A stretch of 64,000 nucleotides of DNA from Sipunculus nudus (GCA_026874595.1 CM049312.1:67302929-67366928), one strand, 5' to 3'; numbered from the stretch's first letter, positions 14,125 through 27,241 are shown. Program-made: numbers and translations. Notes: generated by a model from the sequence alone, not told the origin.

Positions 14125-15001
14125 AACTGTGGATGTATTCATATTCACAAAGTCAAAATTTTGCGATTTTCCCTATTTTATTGTTTTGCGAGGGTTCCAT
14201 TTTCATGATCTCACCATACATTTATCTACATAGTGTATCAAATATTCCAAGAATTTATTATTTGAAATAATATGTGCAAAAATCATACAAACTGGAGAGG
14301 GAACCACTAAACATCGAGTTTTTATCAATGGCAGTTCATTTGAAAGATGTGATACCATTTATAATACCAACAGGGCTTGACATTAACATTTAAAGTAATT
14401 GCCCAGTAGGTCAAGCAAAAAATAGCTTTTACTTGCCCTACATGAATAGTTACTTGTCCAACAAAAATCAGAAATCGTGGCCACAACCCAAAATATGTGA
14501 TCCACATGATTATTTTGCAACAATGTACATGTTCAAATGTTTGTTTGTTAAAAATATTTCTCTTTAGCATTTGCACAGAAAAAAATGCAGGTTGTTTAAG
14601 AAAAGAGTTATTCTAACATGATTTTTCTTATCCTAAAAAAAGAAAATGGGTGATTAGTAAAGATTAATTAAGATTCAGTAAAGATCTATTTTGCACCTAC
14701 TTGCCCAGTCAGGCAAGTAAGAGCCCACAGTTGGTTGTCCTACCACCATTTTATGGAACCTTTACTTGCCCCGGGCAAGCAGTTAACCCTTAATGGCGAG
14801 CCTTGACCAATCTTTTATTTACAGGTAGGATACAAGGTCTATTATTATTCAAAATATACATCTTTTACCTTAGACAATGGGGCAGCTTATTTTTTGCAAT
14901 AATTGTAATTTCACAGTGAAAGTTTTTATTTTCACAATAATTTACATTTCACAATCATCACCAATTTAAAGCCCTAGCGAACAAAAAGGAAACCACAGTA
15001 T
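14125..15001 (+). mobile_element. MITE family 1, copy A (split by a nested MITE)
   Basis: The left end has actgtgg...attcatattcac and, further in, ttttgcgagggttccatttt. The right end has ttttattttcacaataattt and ends gaaaccacagtat. Both ends match the intact copy at 26777-27203 (tactgtgg...; ...accgcagta). Subtracting the 435-bp insertion at 14371-14805 leaves about 440 bp, the length of the intact copy. Non-autonomous; no transposase coding is visible. Confidence 0.7.
14371..14805 (+). mobile_element. Nested MITE with cagggcttgac / gcgagccttg ends
   Basis: It starts cagggcttgacattaac and ends aatggcgagccttg, imperfect terminal inverted repeats. Inside each end lies a ttgcccagt / ttgccccgggcaa stretch in opposite orientations. 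ACCAA lies directly outside both ends (14366-14370 and 14806-14810) and may be a target duplication. The CAGGGC-type end resembles hAT non-autonomous elements, although hAT duplications are normally 8 bp, so the superfamily is uncertain. Confidence 0.6.
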
Positions 15002-16884
15002 TTCAACCACACAAATAGCAAAATGTCATAGGGTACAAATGGTAAAATGTGTTTACACTGTCTTTTTGACTGACTGAGTGAAGATGTATTAAGTAAGCCC
15101 TCGCAGCACTCCAGCTGGAAGGGTCCTAGACCCGTCCCCTGGATACTCTCTATGCATGAAATTTGATCAGAGTTAAAGACAAAGGCACCACTAAGCCAAG
15201 CAGAGAGTGGTTGTAGCCACCAGCAAGTTTTAAAGGGAGGTAATTTCTAACAATTGAATGTCTGATGGGATTTCGCCTCAAGATTTTGGAGAGCTCTATA
15301 TATATGATTTAAACAGAATTGTGATTTTAAACAAATACATAATAATAAATATTATTCATTGCAACATGTAATACTCGCATATTAAAATTACAAATAACAG
15401 TAAATTCACATTCAGCCTAAGAGCACATGTATGGAGCACAACTCAGTAAATTAACAGTATAAGCAACAGTGTATATGGTCAGCGGACTTAAAAAAATAAA
15501 CTTTTTAACAACTGTCATATGCACAATATCTGAATTACTAGTATTTAATATGTATTTGAGTGTTTCACTTTATACATATAACAGTAAAAATATTTCTCTC
15601 ACATAATATGGTTCGAGTTTGAACCCTACACCCTTCAGCATTTCAGTAATGTCATTCTAACCAGCAATCCAGCAAGTAAACAACTCTCCATGGAAGGAAT
15701 AATTTAGCTCCACACATTCCTCTTTTCACCTGAGTTTCAAAGTTTGATATCTGACAGGTGCACTAACGAGAAAGATAAAAGGCCTCAGTGACCTGGGTGA
15801 CATAGGTACTTGGTGTAACTACCTGAGATACCCCCACGATTGTATGTCAGCTATCTAATGTCAACATACCATAGTAATTAATTTCATCAGCCGGTAGAAG
15901 GAAATGGACATATGCAATGGCCACATTGCATCCCATTCAGTATAAAGTGAGCTTCCCTCAGAAACTGTCCCCTGAAATGATTACTTTGACTCCAACACCT
16001 GGATGTTATTTGGATATCTTATCTTATTAATTAAGATGTTAGATAAAAACGCCACCTTCAGAGATACTGATATCACATAAAAAACTTCCTTTGGAATGTT
16101 GTTTTTGTTAAACCTTCATAGCTCAAAAGATGATTTCCTCATACTTATATTTACTATTAGTTACTGAAAATAATGTATGATGCTTTTGGTGAAATTCTAA
16201 CAGAAAAGCCATACAAGCCTTACATGCAATAAAGCACATAGACACAGTGGTGTATAATAAACAGGAAATATATAATGAGTTTCTGATTAATAATACTGTA
16301 GGCTTTGCAAATTAATGGAGAGTCATTTCTTTAAAATAAATCTTTTCAGATCATATAAACCAAACTATCAACAAGATCTTTGTGAACTACTGAACCAAGT
16401 ACACAGGGTTAATGTCAGCAAAATCTAATCATGTATAGCGTTGGGTAAAGTCTGTCAGCAGCTACCCCATGTGTGAATGATTTGGTGAATAAATCTGTAG
16501 CCACCTAAGTAGCATTTGTTGTTAACACTGCCACACCATGATAAATATATTAGTCAGTGATCGGATACATCTGGTAACAGCTGACGCATATTGATACATA
16601 CTCACATACATATTTGTACATATCTCATAATATTTAAGCACTGGAAAAGATATTAAAGTCTTGTCAGAGAAAATGTTCCAGACAATAAATATACTTGCTG
16701 CATGAGAGATACAGGCCAGCAAAAGGGAAATGACAGATTAAAAAAGAGTATAACTGATGTAGTAAAAAAGAGTAGCCTTGTTTGAATATAGAGTGAAAAA
16801 AGAGTAAAATTAATAGAAATTCCCCATTTTTGTGTCACAGACTGAATAGAGATATTCTTATTTAGCATTATAATTATGTCAACG
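15002..16884. other. Non-coding, nothing firm
   Basis: No gene supported. A slightly GC-richer patch at 15095-15150 could be part of an interspersed repeat but has no second copy in the window. A short palindrome, ggttcgagtttgaacc, lies near 15610. Confidence 0.4.
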
Positions 16885-17065
16885 CAGACTGAATCAGGAT
16901 ATGGGCTAGACCAGATCCTGATCAGAGTTTAGACTGCTCAGAATCCCTACTGGGATTTGGTCTAGACCAATTTGGAATAAGTCCAGACCCATCGGCTAGA
17001 CCATATCAAAATCGGGATTCAGTCCAGCCTAAGCCCCAATCAGGATCTGGTCCAGCTTGAAATTA
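16885..17065. repeat. Degenerate short repeat of (C/T)TAGACCA and GGATCTGGT
   Basis: Variants of ctagaccagatcctgatca, tggtctagaccaa, ctagaccatatc and ggatctggtccag recur every 25-40 bp in both orientations. This gives a locally palindromic, diverged minisatellite. No coding signal. Confidence 0.5.
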
Positions 17066-17445
17066 AATATTGTTGTTGCCTTTTTATAAGCAAGGGTTTT
17101 ATTTCACAATATTTGCAAATGTGAAATAATCGTGACAATTAAACCCTCGGGAATAAGATGAAGAAGAGGGGATGATGCATCTGCACAAACAGATTAGTTA
17201 TCACACAACCAGTATCAGCAACCTAATCTGAGCATGGTGTTGAAACTGGCCCTTGCATGCAAGCATTAATTATGGTAAAACACTCTGTATTCACAGGGGA
17301 TATATCAGCTGTGATACAAGTCATAAGTTAATAACTCAGCCAGAAATGAGTAAGGTATTGTAGGATTATTCTAAATAAAACCTTTGTAAAAAGTTCAAAA
17401 TGAAGAAATCGTGAAATTTCAGCCTCTTGAATATAAAGTCAACCA

Positions 17446-17451
<6 letters not shown>

Positions 17452-17523
<72 letters not shown>
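17452..17523. repeat. (TA)n microsatellite
   Basis: About 70 bp of nearly pure AT dinucleotide repeat with one aaat interruption near 17490. Confidence 0.95.
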
Positions 17524-17528
<5 letters not shown>

Positions 17529-18114
17529 GTTTATATATTTATGCAATGTATTTCATTCAACAGAATAATAGAAGTGGACAGTTCAAAGAATTTACAAATT
17601 AGAATGAAACATATTTTCTTATGATAAATCTCAAGCTGTGTTTTACAGAGCCAGTGATTTCTAATTATAATTAGGGTATATGTCATTGTGATATCACTTC
17701 CTGCAGCTAACACATCAGCCAAAACTGCACGGAGAGTACAAAGTATAATTCATGGTTCAATATCTGATGTAATAATCCATAAATTATACATCATTACTGT
17801 CAGCATGCAACATTGCTATCAATCATGTGACATAACATTATCTAACTGCTGCATGTTCTCTTTAGTTATGTCTAGATGTAATCTTATCATCAAAGTTAAA
17901 CTGAGGTTATGTTTTCAGCCATGTCTCTCCTGTTAGGCTGTTTATCTCATTTATGTCTTATCTTAATCAGTTATGTTCATTTTCGCGGAAATTGTGCACA
18001 AGTAGTGAAATGGAAAATTGATCTAGATATTAATTTTACAAGGATATAGCAATGCCTGCAGGTACTAAGTAATACTGCCTATTTTTTGTGTGTAACATTA
18101 ACATGATTAAACAT

Positions 18115-18560
18115 TAATAACAGATGTACAACAGTTTTTGTGACCTCGATATGTAAAACATGTGTACCACAGTGGGTGTGACCTGAACCTGTACAACAGG
18201 TGTACCACAGGCCAGTGTACCACGGTGGGTTTAAGCTTGACATGTACAACAGGTGTACAACAGTTTTTGTGACCTGGGCATGTACAACAGGTGTACCACA
18301 GTGATTGTGACCTGGACCTGTCAACAGGTGTACCATAGTTTTGAGCTAGATCTGTACAACAGGTGTACCACAGTGGGTGTGTCCTGGACCTGTACACCAG
18401 GTGTACCACAGGCCAGTGTACCACAGTGTGTTTAAGCTGGACCTGTTCAACAGGTGCCACAGTGGGTTACAGCGTGACCTGTACAACAGGTGTACCACGG
18501 TGGTTATAATGAATATAATCTGGACCTTTACATCACGTGTACCGGGTACCACAGTAGATG
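18115..18560. repeat. 38-bp minisatellite with internal dyad
   Basis: Units of about 38 bp carry gtgacctggacctgtacaac, then aggtgtaccacagtgggt. Each unit contains the dyad cctgt-aca-acagg, so it can fold on itself. Some copies are shortened or carry an extra gccagtgtaccac block. Open frames on both strands (up to 117 codons on minus) arise from the repeat and shift frame between units, which argues against coding. Confidence 0.9.
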
Positions 18561-19940
18561 CGAGTTGGACCTATTCCAGTTGCCACTTCCACACAAGTAT
18601 ATTCTCAATAACCTTAAATCCAATATTCAGGCAGACTAGCTTTTTTTATATAATTTACACAGTATACAGTAAGGTCAACTGTACTTCCTAAAGAACACAA
18701 ACTTTACATGACCACCATGATATTACGAGCACTCTATCCATTCCTTGCAATTCACAAGGAAATTTGTCAGTAACATATGATGGCAGACCCAGTCCCTTAA
18801 TAGAACACAAACCTTTTGTTCTGTTTGTCTTCAAGTTGGGTAATTTTAGTTTTGTATTACTATAATTTATAAATGATGTGCTTAGTGATTTAGACATACA
18901 TACCATTTTCAATATTCTGTGCAACCAAATCCACAAGTAATAATCCATCCATTTCTCTCAAAGTAAGATAAGATGACTTCTGCAACTTTGTACATAATAT
19001 TTCAAGTAAAACAAGTGTAAATACAAACTTGTGTCCTCAGTAAGAATGTCCTCACTGCTTATAGGTAAAAGCCTATAGGATTACAGCTATCCGACCCTGA
19101 CTAAATACCCCTGGCGTCTTGCCAGATGGTGCCTGTAACCAGTAAGAAAGCTACCCCCACAAAGGGCTTTCACATAATACCAAGTAAGTATGTTAAATAC
19201 TCTTTTGTCTGAAGAGATCAGGTTTTGTGTAGGGCTGGGTACAGTAGGGTACAGTTTAAAAGCTGGAATTCCTCCTGCTGAGTGACTGATTGTCATCTCT
19301 GTGCTGTGAATATGAGATCAAACAGAACTGAAACCTCCTCAAATGAATGTTGCTACATATGTACAGTATTTAAGTACTGAGACGCATTCAACCCTAGCAC
19401 ACTTGGATATTAAGATCACGCTTATACGAAACATTAGCCTGCTTAAGGCTATATATTTGAACTGAACTAATATAATTTGTATGCATGTTAATATGCAGTG
19501 AAAATGTTTCCCTTAATTTCTTGACAGAGATATCTAATTTATAACAAAAATATTTTCAATAATATTTAAGCATTTTTTTATCCCTATGCTATTACGGTAT
19601 TGTTTCTATGTAATAAAATTTAATGATAATTGTAGTATGCTTCTAGATTTTCTCTGAAAATCTGATCGGGTCTGCCTAAATAATTGATTGAATAAAAACA
19701 GATATGTTAATTTCTTTAAATTTATCTAGAAAACAGCTAGCTCCCTCATGTAAACTCAAAAACAGCTACTGGCGTATCTTTATCTTTTATTAATTATGGC
19801 CATTTTTATGCCATCCATTTCTTAAAAAAATGTCTTGGATTTAGGCTATATATATCAGTCTACAACAAAATTCTAAGCCTTTAGGTTTCCGCAGACTGCC
19901 AAAGTTGACAGACGTATAATTTTATACCTATTAACCGAGC
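18561..19940. other. Non-coding, nothing recognised
   Basis: No supported gene, RNA or element end. The minus-strand frames at 18688-18948 and 19087-19296 have no recognisable domain. Confidence 0.45.
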
Positions 19941-19949
19941 CATATCATT

Positions 19950-21360
19950 GAAATGCGTAGTCTTAGGGTAGCCGGCACCCTCTTTAAAAGTGTTTATTTC
20001 TGCGCGCAACAAAGCATTCAGTAGTTAGTCTACTTGAAATCCGAGCCATTTACCAAGCGTGTTTGCACATGTCGTTTAGACACACATAACGCGCCCGCTG
20101 TAACTGCACTCCCCACCATGGCAAGCACCTTGCAGCCCAGCGTGCCTTCGACAACAGCACGCTTGGCTGATAATTACTGATTACTAAACGGGGGTGGGCA
20201 ATCATTACGGCTATTAGCCGGGAAAATTATATATTTTAGGTCTATGAGACGTTAAATGTTGTCTTACCTTAAATATCAGGTGTGTTTGGTATTGCTGGTC
20301 CAAAGTGCGAGTCTTGTCCACAACTTGTAACAACCAGACCCTTCAATGGCGAAGCGTGGATAGTTACCGCTCACGGGGGACTCCCTGTTGTGGATAAAAA
20401 TAGATGTTGGCGATCTCGTGTGGGGAAGTCCCCGTTTGAGTAGTTAACACGTTCGGCTATTAATGAATGTTCCCAATGCTATATGTATGCGATTCGAGTG
20501 TAGAACTGACTTAAAAGTGAATGTTCCCTTGGGCGCTAAAACCCAGTGATAGCAGCCGGACCGGTGATAGCTTGATTTGTGGAGAATGGATAAACTTACA
20601 TACCGGGTGGTCGTTCTATGGACGCTGTCCGTGTTTACCTCAGAGTAACTATTGATCAAAATTTTAATGTGATCGCTCCCTTAGACGTGCACAGCCAGGC
20701 GCCGAACATTAAACAATAACCCCCTACTCGATGTGAAGCCCAAATCTTTATGGCTGATTCCCGCCACGCGGGGAGGCCTGCACTTGTTTTAGCCAATTAA
20801 CTGTATTAATGGGCTCCTATTAAACACAGATGGACTGACTGGGATTTGGTGCAATTTAGCTTAAGTCTCACGCAGCCTCTGGGTCACTAAAGTTATTGCG
20901 GGGGTGGATTTAAGGGAACCGTCACTAGCTTAAACATTTGCTATCCGTGTGTCTGCCCGTTTGATCCTATGAAAAAGAGGTAAATAAAATATTAGGAAGA
21001 TTTTTTACGCAGTTTCCGGGTGTCTAATATAAGATACATAGATTTAGTTAAGTTTTGTTTGTATACCTTTTTCCTTACAAGGAATTACCATTCGCACTGC
21101 ATATGACGTCAGGTGGAAGGACAGTTCTACATGACATAAAGTGATTGCTGAGGAGACGTTAAATGAATGATTAATCACATTACTAAGTTGAAAATTAATA
21201 AAAAAAAACAACAAGCGTTGATAAAGGGGGGGGGGGGGGGTATGCACATTCCCTGTGACCACTTTCACCAGAGGCACAGACTGGAAAGGAGAATTGAAAT
21301 GGATGCTGTACGTGTTGCGGAGGCATAGGGGGCGCTACCTATCGCCGCCCACTGACACTA
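19950..21360. promoter_or_regulatory. Locally CpG/GC-rich island, possible 5' region of a minus-strand gene
   Basis: Against an AT-rich background this block has clusters of cg-containing words (gcgcgcaac, acgcgcccgc, agccggaccggtg, ccgccacgcgggg, tatcgccgccc). Two minus-strand donor-like sites are visible: AAG|GTAAGA (complement near 20267) and CG|GTATGT (complement near 20600). This would fit 5' exons of a gene running leftwards, but no coding exon of such a gene was found. A conserved non-coding element or a GC-rich repeat is equally possible. Confidence 0.3.
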
Positions 21361-24300
21361 AGTGTTCGAGTTTCGAACATCGAGCTTGGAAGGGTCATAT
21401 TCAATTGTGCTTCAGATATTAAGAGTTATAAACGACATTTTTATTCAACACTGATTTCGTGCCAAATATTAAACAAGGGAGATTCCTGAATTGTTTTCCT
21501 CTTCTTAACAAAATGCGTAGTTTAATCAGTATTGATCATATAATAAGCACGTCTCATTATTATACAGTTAAATTTATATTTGAGAAATCAAGCTCATGTT
21601 TATATTATCCTTCGTAATTATATCTATATCTGCTTGTGTTTGAGTGGATGTTTTATCGAACGTTAGTATTAAGTTCTCCTTGTCATATATAATGCTTTCC
21701 TATAAAGTGCCCAAGAGCTCGAGAACAGAATGTATTGCTCCGTGTAGCACCAAAGTCTCAGCCATAAGATGCATAATAAAGTAATCATAAGCTTACGGCT
21801 GAAGTCGTTTTACACGTACACGTTACATATTTCGTGATAAACCACGTAGGCACAGCGAACAAATGCATAGGAAAAACATTTGAGGATCTTCTTGAGATCA
21901 ACGGTTGCGTCATTTACTTTTAATACCCGCGTACGATCTTAATGTGATTAAGGCCAAAAGAAATGTGAATCCTTATCATGTTAGCGAAAAAAAAATCACA
22001 CAAGACTTAAGTTTTATCAACCATATAGTAAAACAACAGAACAACAACTGATATGGCCCCTATTTATTCCTCAGGTTTAAGTCACATGGAAGTTCCAGAA
22101 CACTCTATATACAAGGTTCTAGACTACTTGTCAATAATTACACAGTGGGCGGCCAGGCGCTTGGCTGGTGCATTCTTTCACAGTATATTATACTTAAAAG
22201 AATCTAATATGTCATCAAGTGAAGTTTTACCATGGCATTCATTGGCAAAAGCTGTATTCCATGGATTTCTTTTCAAAATTCATTCACTGTTTAACTAATA
22301 TGAAAAGTCACAAACACACGCAAAGATTTTTTATCTGTTTCTTACAGAATTTTCTGAAATTGTAAATTTTCATACAAAGCCATCTGGTATATATTTACAC
22401 AGTCGCTTGAATCCTTATTTTAAGGGGAAATGTGAAAAAAGGCGACAGAGCATATATATTACACATCTTTAGGGGTATACATGCTATCTCCGTACGAAAG
22501 GCACGACTATATATTTATACTATAGTATATACTCATGTAAAGTGCACAGTTTCGTCCATGCATGCCTCTATAAAAACACAACCACAAATAGGGATTCAAG
22601 CGACTTTATTTTAGCAACCGCATCTGTTAAAAACAGGGAGCTTCCGTGTGCGGGTTATATCGTCATCGGTCGTTCTTGGATCTTTTCTTTGGTCTTTCTT
22701 GGATGGTTCTAATTATGCTTGCAGTGTTCCTGGAACTTCCACGTGGGCTTATAATATAGTTTTATAACGCCTTTAAATGCGACCTCACAATCAAGGGTCA
22801 GAGATATATATGTGCAAGCCGCTTAATTGTTTTCCAGACGAACGTTCGATAAAACTAACGTGTGAAAGCACGCGTAATCTGAAAAAATACACATACCCAA
22901 AAGATGACAAATGCCTTATTTAAAAAAGCGCTGCATGCATGGGAGTAAATAATTATAGTTTCAATTCTAATAGATTTCTTTAAATTATTTTTAAAGTAAT
23001 GTTTAAGATTGCCCCCGTGTGCCGGTGAATCGTGTGATAATGACTGATATTGATACTGGTTGATAATAATACTGGTTAATAATGAGCACGATAGCGGACG
23101 GAAAGAACGAGAAAATGTTAACAAAAACACAGACGATGAAATGCCAACTTGAAGCAGAATTAAGCTATATGTAGTATTCTCCTGGAGAGATCATGCAGGT
23201 ATATGTAGTAAGAATACATTTAATTTTCCTTTTATTTTCTTTAAAAATTTATTTATATAATACGGAGCCAAACAATTTGCAGCAAAATTCTAAAATTTCG
23301 TTTGAAACCTGCATGGTCTATTATGTAGCTTATCGTATTATTACCATTATGCGCAAAAGTAATTTCTTTCCTTATGCATTATCGGGCATGTATACGTCGT
23401 ATGGTAACGAGTGGATCAAGAATTGTTCGTCGGGTTTTTATTTTCGTTGAATCCATGGGTAACATTTTCCAACGGAATAAAAAAACCACACGATCATGCA
23501 GTATATATTATTGAAGTTTTTAAAATCGTCGCCTATTAGTATACTGAGTAACAACATCGTCTTGGTAGTGGCATTCTGATGTTGAATATGAAACGATCTA
23601 GAAGCCAAAATTACTATCTTTTACATATTTAATGTTTACTAGACACCATACTGAGTGTATGTATCATTAGTATGTGTGGGTTTCCTCATCCATGCAGCTT
23701 AAAACCGCCTGAAAATTGTTATACATATGGTATCATGACTAATCCATGATATTTCATTGAAATGAATTCCCAGGTTTTAGTTCTTGCACTTAGACAAACA
23801 ATATATAAGAGCTTTGCTCCTATAACAGTCTATACCGAGGAGTCAGAGTGGAACAACTTGTCTTATCGAAAACTGAAAAAAACTCTATGTATATTTTCGT
23901 CATTTTTATAATCTCCTCACGGCGTACAAATGATTGTCTCTTAAATCAAATTTGATCAAGCGTTTAAAGTTTTGGAGTACTTCCTAAGTACTCCAACCAT
24001 GTAAAAAAAGTCCTGCATATTTTCGTCATTTTTCGGCTTGGATTGCAGTTTTCCGTATGACTGACGTTCCGACTCGTAGTCCTTCTCAGTTGAAAATAAA
24101 AAAAAAACCTACTGAGTCGGGAATTCACGGTCAACAAACAAGCAAACAGAAAAGAATATTATTCTCCGTCCAAATGCGGCAATTAATCATTAAATTAAGC
24201 GTAATGAATATTATCTTATATTTATACAGGTGCTTCTGCATTCATGGTGTCTCCAAGCTTCATATAAGACGTTTTGATACCTAAATATATATGCAGCTGG

Positions 24301-25060
24301 CATTAACGCAAGAAGAACACTTATAAGACAGCGGATGACACTATTAGTGATAAGAAAGTATAAACGCAGTTCTACACCTGCACCCGTCGGTGGTTATCTG
24401 TGACCAGTAGGAGAGAAGACAGTCACCATAAAGGATTCAGCTCATAATCTACGGCGCCAGAACAGCCGTAGCTTGGAAACGCTAATCCTCTTAATCCTCA
24501 ATCTTTATATGTCGAGGTCAATAGAGGGCACATTCTTATACATATCGACCTTTAACCTTATGACTAAGGTCAAAGCAGTGCGAATTAGGTGTGTATACTT
24601 TGACCAACATTGAAAGTCGCTCCAATTGTTATAAAATGATACCCACGCCATCTGCTGGCTGCCCCGGGAATTAATATCGTGGATGTATACGCACTGAAGC
24701 ATATTACATGCAGCGTATTAAACTCTTGGTAAATACCGTCTGTGAATGATACTGGTGGACCATGCTATTTCTTAACGGGATTTAAGCCTTTGAAATGGTG
24801 TGGGTGGGTAATCAAAGGTTAAAAGAGTCCGTTTATTTCACGAGTTGTCAATATAGGACTAAAGGTATAACATTATCTGGTCCTATTAATATATGGACAT
24901 ACAGTTTTCATGTTTTACCAATAAAATTGACAAAAACATCAGAGATGGAGGATACCCCCTGAGTTAGGGTTGTCTATCTTTTACTTCTGTTTTTCCTTGT
25001 GTTTAGAGATGTTTGAGACCTGAGTTACTCTATATGTCAGAATTTTTAAGATTGCCCGGA
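21361..25060. other. Non-coding with a perfect short hairpin
   Basis: No supported gene. An inverted repeat tgttcga-gtt-tcgaaca lies near 21364-21380. The direct repeat atattttcgtcattttt flanks the 23972-23996 palindrome on both sides (near 23890 and 24018). The frames at 22053-22298 and 23193-23450 have no recognisable domain. Confidence 0.45.
23972..23996. repeat. Perfect 11-bp inverted repeat, 3-nt loop
   Basis: TTGGAGTACTT, CCT, AAGTACTCCAA: eleven matched pairs with no mismatch. It lies between two near-identical atattttcgtcattttt segments, which suggests the centre of a small fold-back or MITE remnant. Confidence 0.7.
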
Positions 25061-25062
25061 AT

Positions 25063-25086
25063 AAATATATATATATATATATATAG
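25063..25086. repeat. (TA)n microsatellite
   Basis: Short pure AT dinucleotide run. Confidence 0.85.
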
Positions 25087-25644
25087 AGCGCATTCAGATA
25101 TGAATATTTAATTGGATGTTAATTGATGAGGACTCGTCCATTGTCCGAAAGGCACAGGGAACAGCGCTTTTGTTCGGATTAACGATAGTTTATAATAACA
25201 GGTAATAACAGATTTCACAAAATTCACCGTGATTATCAAATACTTGACGTTATCCGATACTAATAAACACGTATTTATGAAGTTATTCCAAAATTAACAT
25301 TGGCAACAACATTTTGTTACGTCTTCCATAATTTAATTAATATATCATGTAAAATAAATTGAAATTACTGCTAAATGGCCCGAGAAAATATATTTGCATT
25401 ACTTATTCCTGCCGTCTTCTGCATGTATATTAACCTGGAATTGGACGATCTTTTATACAAACTTTTGAATTTTTGTTCATTGTGCGGATTTCTGAAAAAC
25501 GATCAAATTTTCGGGTCTCAGTTTTAAGTTTCAGACATTACACATTTTTTTTTATAAATGGTGTTCGGATAAACGATGCTCTACTTTGTCTTCTTATGCC
25601 GCGCCATCCTCGATCAGAAGATTTACGTTGCAGTCATAATTTGC

Positions 25645-25645
25645 A

Positions 25646-25690
<45 letters not shown>
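25645..25690. repeat. (AC)n microsatellite
   Basis: About 22 AC units. Open frames of Thr-His repeats across it are by-products. Confidence 0.95.
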
Positions 25691-25695
<5 letters not shown>

Positions 25696-26776
25696 CGCAA
25701 TTTTTTATCGATACATTTGCCATCTGAGTATTTAATGTACAGTTCTTTTGTATTTTGACACATTTAATATACAACTAACTCTCTCTCAACAACTGACAGG
25801 GCACGACATGCATTTAAACCTCTCACAAGTGGGGTTTTTCTCAATAATTCCACAAAATCAAAATGACACTTTTCTGTCGTCTTGATTTTAACAGACAACA
25901 GTCGATTTTCCAATCGCAGCTAATTGTTTTTATAAAACACATTAATGGTTCTCCAGTGCATATTTTACCTGTTCTTTTCACTTGTTAATCAATAGTTTGT
26001 GAAAAAAAAACACCATCCCGTTTCTTTTTTATGGGAGCACACTTTTATAGAGAGAGCGTATAGGATGTACCAGGAGACTCACGGTAGGATGGATAAATAA
26101 TCTTTATATAAATCTATCATTTTTTATATCTTGGTCAAAAAGCGAGTTGGTATCTTATATTATGTTTCACCAAAGTACGCCCATTGATATTTGGCAATAT
26201 ACGTACACTATATCTAATCGCGAGTACAAGGTTAAAAGCTATAATGTATTGAAAGAAAATGCATAAGCCTTATTAACCATTCTACAGAATGGGGTACTTC
26301 AAAATATGTCTTCATTATCAATTACGGTAAAACCGCTATATTGCATCTCAGCGCAATCTTGTGTTTATTTAGTGAAACACATAACATTTGAGTAATTCAT
26401 TAAAACTGGATAATAATTCATTTGTTTATTCTTATACATTTGAGTGGATTGCCAACGAGAATACATAAAGTTTTCTACGATGAGCTAAAATATGATTAAA
26501 GTTATAACGCCTAATAAAAAGGATAGATATTTTAAACTGCTAATTCGTTTAACGTTTGAATACTAGATGGAGCTGAGAAGCAAAAGCGGTAGTTAACGTA
26601 AATTATCTAGTTCAGACCAAAACCATAGCTAGCAGAGTATTTTAGAAATGCAATAAAATAAATATCTGAAAAAAAGTAGTTTCATCATTTCATTCCCCCT
26701 ATATATATTATAATGTTGGTCAAGATTATTGGTCACATGCACAAAAGTAAGCATTTTAAAGCTACCAACTGGTTGT
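25691..26776. other. Non-coding, nothing recognised
   Basis: AT-rich sequence with no supported gene or element. Confidence 0.45.
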
Positions 26777-27203
26777 TACTGTGGTTGACTTCATATTCGC
26801 GAGTTCAAATTTTCACGGTTTTCACTCCTTCAGTTTTTTGCGAGGGTTTCATTTTCGCGGTCTGCCATACAGTTATGCACAAAATGTACATACCATTTAT
26901 TATATTAGCTCCACAATATGTACACAGCATCTTAACAACTACATGCGAAACATGCTCAAAATCGGACAGATGTACAAAACTTTATTTGGTATTATTTAAA
27001 TTTTCTGTCGTAAAATTTATATGCGAATATTAAAGATATCGGCACAGCATACGGGAGATGCCATTGAAGCGCTAGAAAAAAAAATACTGTACACCTTTGC
27101 ATATGTGGCGATTTATTCGCAATGGTTTTATTTTCGCGATAATTTTCCACTTCGCGAATATCGCGAATTTGAAACCCTCGCGAACTGAATGCCAACCGCA
27201 GTA
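26777..27203 (+). mobile_element. MITE family 1, copy B (intact, 427 bp)
   Basis: Ends are tactgtggttgacttcatat and, read inwards on the other strand, tactgcggttggcattcag: imperfect terminal inverted repeats with TA at both outer edges. Both ends hold repeated ttttcgcgg and gcgaggg words (ttttgcgagggtttcattt near 26836; the complement gaaaccctcgcgaac near 27170), so the termini are long and internally repetitive. It contains no coding region; the 106-codon frame inside is fortuitous. Copies A (14125-15001) and C (35556-36005) share both ends. Confidence 0.75.
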
Positions 27204-27241
27204 TTCTTAAAAAAACTATAAAAGCGCAGTTGTAATTTAAA

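Noticed and set aside
17411-17602. Tyr/Ile-rich frames over TA runs (also near 62558-62749) and Thr-His frames over AC runs
   Set aside because: Dinucleotide microsatellite by-products.
18107-18460. 117-codon minus frame in the 38-bp array
   Set aside because: 38 is not a multiple of three; the frame shifts through the unit, so the translation does not repeat as a protein would.
25105-25165. Hammerhead-ribozyme-like core: tgatga, a 4-bp stem ggac/gtcc, then cgaaa
   Set aside because: The base before tgatga is T where the essential C is required, and no pairing stem with a cleavage triplet was found on either side.
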